This document shows positions 58,616 through 64,000 of a DNA stretch of 64,000 nucleotides, one piece after another. The position numbers and the translations under genes are program-made. The notes under the pieces were generated by a model that saw only the letters and a list, made by a program, of their open reading frames with translations, did not search any database and was not told the origin of the DNA. Numbering within the stretch: the stretch's first letter is position 1; each line of letters starts with the position of its first letter. The stretch lies in NCBI GenBank assembly GCA_963746185.1, contig CAVVAE010000004.1, forward strand, positions 496,001-560,000, in the 5' to 3' direction. Origin of the DNA: CAVVAE01 sp963746185 (lineage in GTDB: Bacteria; Actinomycetota; Actinomycetes; Propionibacteriales; Nocardioidaceae).

Positions 58616-59815
58616 CTAAAGGGCCGCGGAGCTCGTCGCCAGGGCGCAGAACAGCCTCACGCCCACAGAAATCGCAGCCTCGTCTATGTCAAAACTCCCC
58701 TGATGGAGGTCTCCGCCGTCGGCAACTTCAGGGCTGCGCACTCCGAGCCTGGCCAGCGCCCCCGGCACCCGGCCGAGAATCCAGGCGAAGTCCTCACCTC
58801 CAAGACTCTGGTCTGTCCCCGTCACGGCCTCGGTGCCGAACAGGTCGACCGCGACCGACCGCATGGCGGTCGTGGTCGCCTCGTCGTTGACGCACGGGGG
58901 CACGCTCGTGTGCATGTCGATCTCAACGTCGACGCCGTACGGCGCCGCGAGCGAGCGAATCAGGTCGGGTACGACGTCGTGAGCCGACTTCCAGACGTTC
59001 GCGTCCAGACACCGGATCGTCCCTTCGGCAAACCCGGTCTGGGGGATCGCGTTCGCCGCGGCACCGGCGTGCACCTGGCCCCAGACGAGGCTCAGCCCGG
59101 CCCGCGGATCGGCCAATCGGGACAACACGGCGGGCAGCTGGGTGACGACCGCACCGAGTGCGTAGACGAGATCTGCGGTGAGATGCGGACGCGCCGTGTG
59201 GCCGCCCGGTCCACGCATCGTGACGTGCAGCCGGTCGGCGCCGGCCGTGATGGGGCCGGCTCGAAACCCCACCTTGCCGATCTCGAGGTTGGGGTCACAG
59301 TGCAGCGCGAAGACACGCTCGAGGCCCGTGATCCCGCCGTCGGCGAGCACGTCGAGGGCACCACCCGGGGTGATCTCCTCCGCGGGCTGGAAGATGAGGC
59401 GCACCGACCGCTCGAGCAGCTGTTGCCGCTCGAGCTCTGCCAGTACGAGCCCTGTCCCCAGCACGATGGCGGTGTGGGCGTCGTGGCCGCAGGCATGGCA
59501 GGCATCGGCGACCGTGGACTGGTAGGGAACGTTCTTCGTGTCGACCAGCGGCAGGGCGTCGATGTCGCCTCGGAAGCCAACCGTTGGTGCCTCCCCCAGG
59601 GACCCGATGATGTCGCAGATGACGCCGGTTCCGGATGCCAGAACGCGCGGCTGGAGCCCGGCAGCGGTGAGCCGATCGACGATGCATTGCGTCGTACGGT
59701 GCTCCTGACGACCCAGCTCGGGGTTGCGGTGGAGATCGCGGCGGAACTCGATGAGTTCGGCCTCGAGGGTCTTTGTCACGCGGTCGATGTCGTCGCGCAC
59801 AGCGGGGTCAAGCAC
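58616..59815 (-). CDS. M20-family amidohydrolase (AmiA/AmiB-like)
   Basis: A 399-residue metal-dependent amidohydrolase. It begins with LIEFRRDLHRNPELGRQEHR, then GFRGDIDALPL, DACHACGHDAHTAIVLG (metal site), IFQPAEEITPGGALDVLADG with the catalytic Glu pair, RGPGGHTARPHL and LGGEDFAWILG. This fits M20D peptidases/aminoacylases (hippurate- or N-acyl-amino-acid-hydrolase type); the exact amide is unknown. The start is GTG. A related pair (AmiA1/AmiB1) lies in the same neighbourhood in mycobacteria. Confidence 0.9.
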   Translation of the reverse strand: MLDPAVRDDIDRVTKTLEAELIEFRRDLHRNPELGRQEHRTTQCIVDRLTAAGLQPRVLASGTGVICDIIGSLGEAPTVGFRGDIDALPLVDTKNVPYQSTVADACHACGHDAHTAIVLGTGLVLAELERQQLLERSVRLIFQPAEEITPGGALDVLADGGITGLERVFALHCDPNLEIGKVGFRAGPITAGADRLHVTMRGPGGHTARPHLTADLVYALGAVVTQLPAVLSRLADPRAGLSLVWGQVHAGAAANAIPQTGFAEGTIRCLDANVWKSAHDVVPDLIRSLAAPYGVDVEIDMHTSVPPCVNDEATTTAMRSVAVDLFGTEAVTGTDQSLGGEDFAWILGRVPGALARLGVRSPEVADGGDLHQGSFDIDEAAISVGVRLFCALATSSAAL

Positions 59816-59845
59816 CGGCCTAGTGTCGCATTGTGTCGAGGTGAT

Positions 59846-60619
59846 TCAGGATTCGAGGTTCCTCATACGCTCGATGAAGTCGGCATCTGTCGGCAGCGGG
59901 AGGCGAAACGACTCCTCACGCACTAACTCGGTGAACGCTTCCAGCCCCATCGCCGAAGCCAACGCCTCGATCTGACTCTCCTGGGCGAGCATCGCTGCGA
60001 CTTTGCGGGTCACCTGATCATCGTCACACGTGAACGTCACGCTCAGGTCAGCCTGGTCAACCGACTCGGGTTCGAGTCCCTCGACCATCATCACGGTCGC
60101 GGGATCGAGCCCCGCGAAAAATCGGTCGCGCCAACTATGGGTCCTCGTCGCATACAGCAACTGGGTGTTTTGCGGTGCGGCGCGGGCTACCGCCTGCGTG
60201 GTCCACCGACAAGCGGCGATGTGATCGGAGTGACCGGTCCCGCCGTCCGGTCCGAATGTCAGCACAGTGTCAGGTCGTACGTCGTCAATGATCTCAGCCA
60301 GGGTGGCCACCGCCTCCTCGTCGGGCACCAGCGCACACTCGCCGTCGCCGTACCCGAGCCACCGGTGCTCAGTCACGCCGAGGATTGACAGGCAGGCGGC
60401 AAGCTCTGACTCGCGGATAGCCATCCGCTCGGAGACGGAACGTGGGTCGTCTGCTGGAAAGCCGGCCTCGCCTTTGGTCGCGGTCACACACACCACCCGG
60501 TCTCCGGCCGCGACCGCCTGCATCATCAGACCGGCTGAAAGCCACGCTTCGTCGTCCGGATGTCCCCAAATGCCGAGAATGCTGCCCAGGTTGCCGCCAC
60601 CCACGTCTGCGCCGCCCAT
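59846..60619 (-). CDS. PIG-L family deacetylase
   Basis: A 257-residue zinc deacetylase-type protein. ILGIWGHPDDEAWLSAGLMM (about residues 14-33) has the HPDDE zinc motif; VLTFGPDGGTGHSDHIAACR supplies the second histidine region. Such enzymes remove N-acetyl groups from GlcNAc-containing molecules (MshB, Mca, GPI type). The sequence is not an obvious MshB or Mca. ATG 60619 has AAAGGGG upstream; the open frame extends 128 codons more but that part is antisense to nothing recognisable and lacks homology features. Confidence 0.86.
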   Translation of the reverse strand: MGGADVGGGNLGSILGIWGHPDDEAWLSAGLMMQAVAAGDRVVCVTATKGEAGFPADDPRSVSERMAIRESELAACLSILGVTEHRWLGYGDGECALVPDEEAVATLAEIIDDVRPDTVLTFGPDGGTGHSDHIAACRWTTQAVARAAPQNTQLLYATRTHSWRDRFFAGLDPATVMMVEGLEPESVDQADLSVTFTCDDDQVTRKVAAMLAQESQIEALASAMGLEAFTELVREESFRLPLPTDADFIERMRNLES

Positions 60620-60686
60620 GTCTGCCCCTTTCAGACCAGCCGAGAAACCATCCTGTGATGCACGATGATCGCAGGGTTCTCCGTCG

Positions 60687-61715
60687 TTACTCGGCCAGCA
60701 CGTCGATGAGCACCTTGCCCACGGCCCCGCCCTCGACGGCAGCGTGCGCCTCGCCAGCTTGCTCCAAGGCATAGTGGTGCAGCGGGAGGCCGACTTCGTC
60801 CCCCACCCTCGCGGCCCCGTCGAGCACTGCTGCCGAGACGTCCTCCAGGGCGCGCAGCCGCCAGCCGTCTGGAGCGTTGTAGACCAAGACGAACTGCCAG
60901 CGGGCGTTCGGCACCATGGAAGGCCGCACGGGGAGCTCCATCTCACTTCCACCGTTGTTGGCGTAGACCGCCACCGAACCGTGTCGGGCGAGGACTTCCG
61001 CATCGAGGGCGGCGTTCACCGCCGGAGAGACCTCAACGATCGTGTTCACGCCGTGCGGTGCGATCTCTCTGATCTCGTGAGCCACGTCCTGGCGCTTGTA
61101 GTCGATGACGTGGTCAGCACCCGCATGCGCGGCCAGGTGTCCCTTCTCCGGGCTGCTGACCGTCGTGATGACCGTGGCATCGGACCACCGGGCAAGCTGA
61201 ATCGCGGCATTGCCGACGGCCCCGGCTCCGCCGGCCACCAGAACCGTTCGACCTTCCAGTGTTCCCGGTCCGAGTCGGGTCGAACCATCCTCGGTCACGG
61301 TCAGGCACCGGTGCGCAGTGAGGAACGGCACGCCGAGACCGGCTCCGAGGTCGAAGGACGCGATGTCGGGCAGCAGCACCACATGGCGAGCTGGTACGAC
61401 GGCATATTCCTGCGCAGTGCCGCCGGCGGGTCGCAGGTGGGCTGCTTCCCAGATCCAGACCCGGAGCCCGAGCATGGCCGCCTCGACGCCCTCTCCAACG
61501 GCGTCCACCACCCCGGAGCCGTCCTGGTTCGGCACCTGCGCTGGGTCGACAGCGGTGCCGGCCTCGGTGCCGCGCCGCGACTTCCAGTCGGTCGGGTTGA
61601 CCCCAGACCGATGAATCTTGACCCGGACTTCCCCATGTTTCGGGTCAGGGACCTCCCTCTCGACGAGAGTCAGGACTTCGGGGCCACCGGTGACGGAATA
61701 CTCGATTGCACGCAC
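60687..61715 (-). CDS. NADPH:quinone oxidoreductase (MDR family)
   Basis: A 342-residue zeta-crystallin-like reductase: VRAIEYSVTGGPEVLTLVER, VNPTDWKSRRG, VPNQDGSGVVDAVGEGVEAA, and the Rossmann loop VLVAGGAGAVGNAAIQLARW. No zinc-binding cysteines are present. It probably makes one- or two-electron reductions of quinones with NADPH. GTG 61715 was chosen because TAACGT lies seven bases upstream and the residue order then matches the family; the frame stays open 29 codons upstream. It is divergent from the peptidase E gene. Confidence 0.87.
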   Translation of the reverse strand: MRAIEYSVTGGPEVLTLVEREVPDPKHGEVRVKIHRSGVNPTDWKSRRGTEAGTAVDPAQVPNQDGSGVVDAVGEGVEAAMLGLRVWIWEAAHLRPAGGTAQEYAVVPARHVVLLPDIASFDLGAGLGVPFLTAHRCLTVTEDGSTRLGPGTLEGRTVLVAGGAGAVGNAAIQLARWSDATVITTVSSPEKGHLAAHAGADHVIDYKRQDVAHEIREIAPHGVNTIVEVSPAVNAALDAEVLARHGSVAVYANNGGSEMELPVRPSMVPNARWQFVLVYNAPDGWRLRALEDVSAAVLDGAARVGDEVGLPLHHYALEQAGEAHAAVEGGAVGKVLIDVLAE

Positions 61716-61722
61716 AGAGTCG

Positions 61723-61728
61723 ACGTTA
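61723..61728 (-). promoter_or_regulatory. -10 hexamer TAACGT, leaderless start of quinone oxidoreductase gene
   Basis: TAACGT on the minus strand ends 7 bases before GTG 61715. Confidence 0.45.
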
Positions 61729-61780
61729 TCCCCGAACTCGACGTGCTGCCTGACTGCCTCGGATCCGGAAGACTGATCGC

Positions 61781-62437
61781 ATGCGCTTGTACCTCTCGTC
61801 ATTCCGCATCGGCGATCGGCCGGACCTGTTGCTCGCGATGCTGAGAACGGAGCGACCGGTCGCGGTGATCGCCAACTCCATCGACGGCGCTCCCGATGAC
61901 GTACGACGAGAGGGCGTCAAACTCGAGCTCCGAGCCCTTGCTGCGCTAGGGCTCGACGCGGAAGAGCTGGATCTGCGCCAGTACTTCGACGCGGCAGACA
62001 CGTCGGCCCTGGAGACTGCGTTGCGGCGTTATGAGGTGGCGTGGCTGCGGGGCGGGAATGCCTTCACCCTGCGTTATGCGCTCAACCGCAGCGGCGCCGA
62101 CGAGGTTCTTCCCCGGCTCCTCGCGGAGGATGCCATCGTCTACGCCGGCTACAGCGCGGGACCGTGCTGCCTGGCACCAAGCCTGCGCGGACTCGAGCTC
62201 TGTGACGACGCCGATGAGGTGCGTCAGCTCTATGCCGAACCGACGATCTGGGACGGCCTCGGCGTCATCGACGAGGCGTTTGTGCCCCATCTCGACACAC
62301 CTGGCCATCCGGAAACCGAGCTGGTGGCCAAGGTCGCCGACCTCTACGAACGCACCGGCGTACCGCATCTGCGGCTGAGCGACGGTGACGTGTACGTGGT
62401 CGACGGCGACACCCGGGAGCTCGTGTGCCGACGCTGA
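61781..62437 (+). CDS. Peptidase E-like (S51 family) protein
   Basis: A 218-residue S51 family protein: MRLYLSSFRIGDRPDLLLAM, VAVIANSIDGAPDD, EVAWLRGGNAFTLRYALNRS, and VYAGYSAGPCCLAP with the nucleophilic Ser. FVPHLDTPGHPE has the conserved His. Peptidase E cleaves Asp-X dipeptides; actinobacterial members may differ in substrate. The next gene starts inside its 3' end (13-base overlap), so the two are translated together. Confidence 0.85.
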   Translation: MRLYLSSFRIGDRPDLLLAMLRTERPVAVIANSIDGAPDDVRREGVKLELRALAALGLDAEELDLRQYFDAADTSALETALRRYEVAWLRGGNAFTLRYALNRSGADEVLPRLLAEDAIVYAGYSAGPCCLAPSLRGLELCDDADEVRQLYAEPTIWDGLGVIDEAFVPHLDTPGHPETELVAKVADLYERTGVPHLRLSDGDVYVVDGDTRELVCRR

Positions 62438-63093
62438 TCGCCGCCGGGCGTGAGGCCGACGTCTTCGAGGCCGGGCCCGACGTCGTCCGCCGCCGTTATC
62501 GGGACGGCCGGTCCGCCGCACCCGAGGCGGACGTGATGCGGTGGTTGTTCTCGCAGGGCTATCCGGTTCCCGAGGTGCATGACGTCGACGGCGCAGATCT
62601 GGTGATGGCCCGGGTCGAGGGTCCGACCATGGCTGAGTCCATGCTGAACGGCGATCTGGATCCCAGTGCCGGTGGAGACTTGCTGTCTGACCTGCATGAC
62701 CGGCTCCATGGCCTCCCACATCCCGAGGCGGCCGCGTCGCAGTGCATGGCCCATCTCGACCTGCACCCGCTCAACGTGCTGCTGTCACCAGACGGTCCAG
62801 TCGTCATCGACTGGAGCAACGCGCGACTGGCGGAGCCCGCGCTCGACACGGCGTTGACCGTCGTCATCCTCGCCAGTGCCGCGACGATTCTTCCGCCCGA
62901 GGTGGCAGAGCTTGATCCGGACAAGGTGCGCGATCAGGTGACGGAGTTTCTTTCGGTCTTCATCCACTCAGTCCGGCACGACCCGAAGCCGGTGCTGGAC
63001 GAAGCGGTGGCCCGGCGTCAGGCCGATCCCAAAATCGGCGACGACGAGCGCAGCATCCTCGACGAGGCCGTCGCCTGGGCCCTGACACTCTGA
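62425..63093 (+). CDS. Small aminoglycoside-phosphotransferase-like kinase
   Basis: A 222-residue kinase-like protein. It starts TLIAAGREADVFEAGPDVVR, then has a short N-lobe, CMAHLDLHPLNVLLSPDGPV (Brenner-type HxDxxxxN) and VVIDWSNARL (metal-binding Asp). These are the APH/choline-kinase motifs. The N-lobe is short, so nucleotide binding should be checked. The GTG start overlaps the peptidase E gene by 13 bases. The substrate is unknown; antibiotic resistance should not be assumed. Confidence 0.8.
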   Translation: MPTLIAAGREADVFEAGPDVVRRRYRDGRSAAPEADVMRWLFSQGYPVPEVHDVDGADLVMARVEGPTMAESMLNGDLDPSAGGDLLSDLHDRLHGLPHPEAAASQCMAHLDLHPLNVLLSPDGPVVIDWSNARLAEPALDTALTVVILASAATILPPEVAELDPDKVRDQVTEFLSVFIHSVRHDPKPVLDEAVARRQADPKIGDDERSILDEAVAWALTL

Positions 63094-63108
63094 CGAGCGT
63101 TGTGCAGG

Positions 63109-64000
<892 letters not shown>

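Noticed and set aside
58703..59926. A 407-residue open frame opposite the M20 amidohydrolase
   Set aside because: It mirrors a well-conserved gene and has shadow-type composition (His, Arg, Gly, Asp rich) without motifs.
60060..60090. A GGTTCGAGTCC stretch like a tRNA T-loop
   Set aside because: It lies inside the PIG-L coding sequence and no acceptor stem, anticodon arm or second tRNA box is found at the right distances.
62425..63093. The APH-like gene as an aminoglycoside resistance gene
   Set aside because: Only general kinase motifs are present; nothing in the sequence points to an antibiotic substrate.

Overview
The window is GC-rich, almost fully coding bacterial DNA with frequent GTG starts and actinobacterial gene families (AccE-type epsilon subunit, DUF222/HNH endonuclease, LGFP-repeat cell-wall proteins, SigJ-like ECF sigma factor, GtrA, Maf). 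Gene order and family content point to an actinomycete. A member of Propionibacteriales/Nocardioidaceae is my inference, not something proved here. No rRNA, tRNA, CRISPR array, integrase or transposase was recognised. No gene-free stretch exceeds 300 bases; the longest is 36117-36355 (239 bp), then 22851-23066 (216 bp).

Layout. (1) 1-4.2 kb: two sulfotransferase-like paralogues next to purE-purK. (2) 4.3-14.5 kb: gtrA; a PH-domain protein/class III cyclase pair; birA; divergent accD-accE; a CxxC hypothetical; a DUF885 metallopeptidase-like protein; maf; an acyl-CoA dehydrogenase divergent from a MerR regulator with a 14-bp palindromic operator between them. (3) 14.5-26.3 kb: a lineage-specific-looking set of small stand-alone genes. 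It holds a DUF222/HNH gene and a DHFR-like gene, each broken by what looks like one missing base, then an ECF sigma factor divergent from an NmrA-type oxidoreductase, YCII, YjbR, DUF1801, acetyltransferases, a hydrolase and a glycosyltransferase. (4) 26.4-32.6 kb: biotin carboxylase/BCCP alpha subunit, a DUF3800 protein and pyruvate carboxylase. (5) 32.7-37.7 kb: a SpoIID and amidase pair with LGFP repeats, then an LpdA-type flavoprotein divergent from a gamma-glutamylcyclotransferase-like gene. (6) 38.2-58.5 kb: nucleoside and deoxyribose metabolism. It contains purine nucleoside phosphorylase, an epimerase, phosphomannomutase, deoC with two aldehyde dehydrogenases, an acetyltransferase and a uridine-kinase-like gene, adenosine deaminase, fabG-maoC, thymidine phosphorylase, a cytochrome P450, cytidine deaminase and a complete BMP-type nucleoside ABC transporter. 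(7) 58.6-64 kb: M20 amidohydrolase, PIG-L deacetylase, quinone oxidoreductase, peptidase E, a small kinase-like gene and the 3' end of an acyl-CoA mutase gene.

From memory, the backbone (acyl-CoA dehydrogenase, purE/purK, gtrA, PH, birA, accD5/accE5, maf, accA3, lpdA, GGCT, deoD, pmmB, add, deoA, cdd, M20 amidohydrolase) follows the Rv3274c-Rv3315c segment of Mycobacterium tuberculosis. Regions 14.5-26.3 kb and parts of 43-50 kb look like additions to that backbone.

How the genes fit together: BirA biotinylates the AccA-type and pyruvate carboxylase subunits, which serve propionyl/acyl-CoA carboxylation and anaplerosis; the acyl-CoA mutase at the right edge belongs to the same short-chain acyl-CoA metabolism. 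The transporter imports nucleosides, Cdd/Add/DeoA/PNP deaminate and phosphorolyse them, the mutase-like PMM may isomerise the pentose phosphate, DeoC splits deoxyribose-5-phosphate, and the adjacent aldehyde dehydrogenase can oxidise the acetaldehyde. The P450 between cdd and deoA and the catalytically incomplete second aldehyde dehydrogenase are the least expected parts.

At least 17 genes carry a TANNNT hexamer ending exactly 6 or 7 bases before the start codon, which indicates widespread leaderless transcription. Three different repeat families sit at convergent gene ends, and two of them encode the stop codon of the neighbouring gene.
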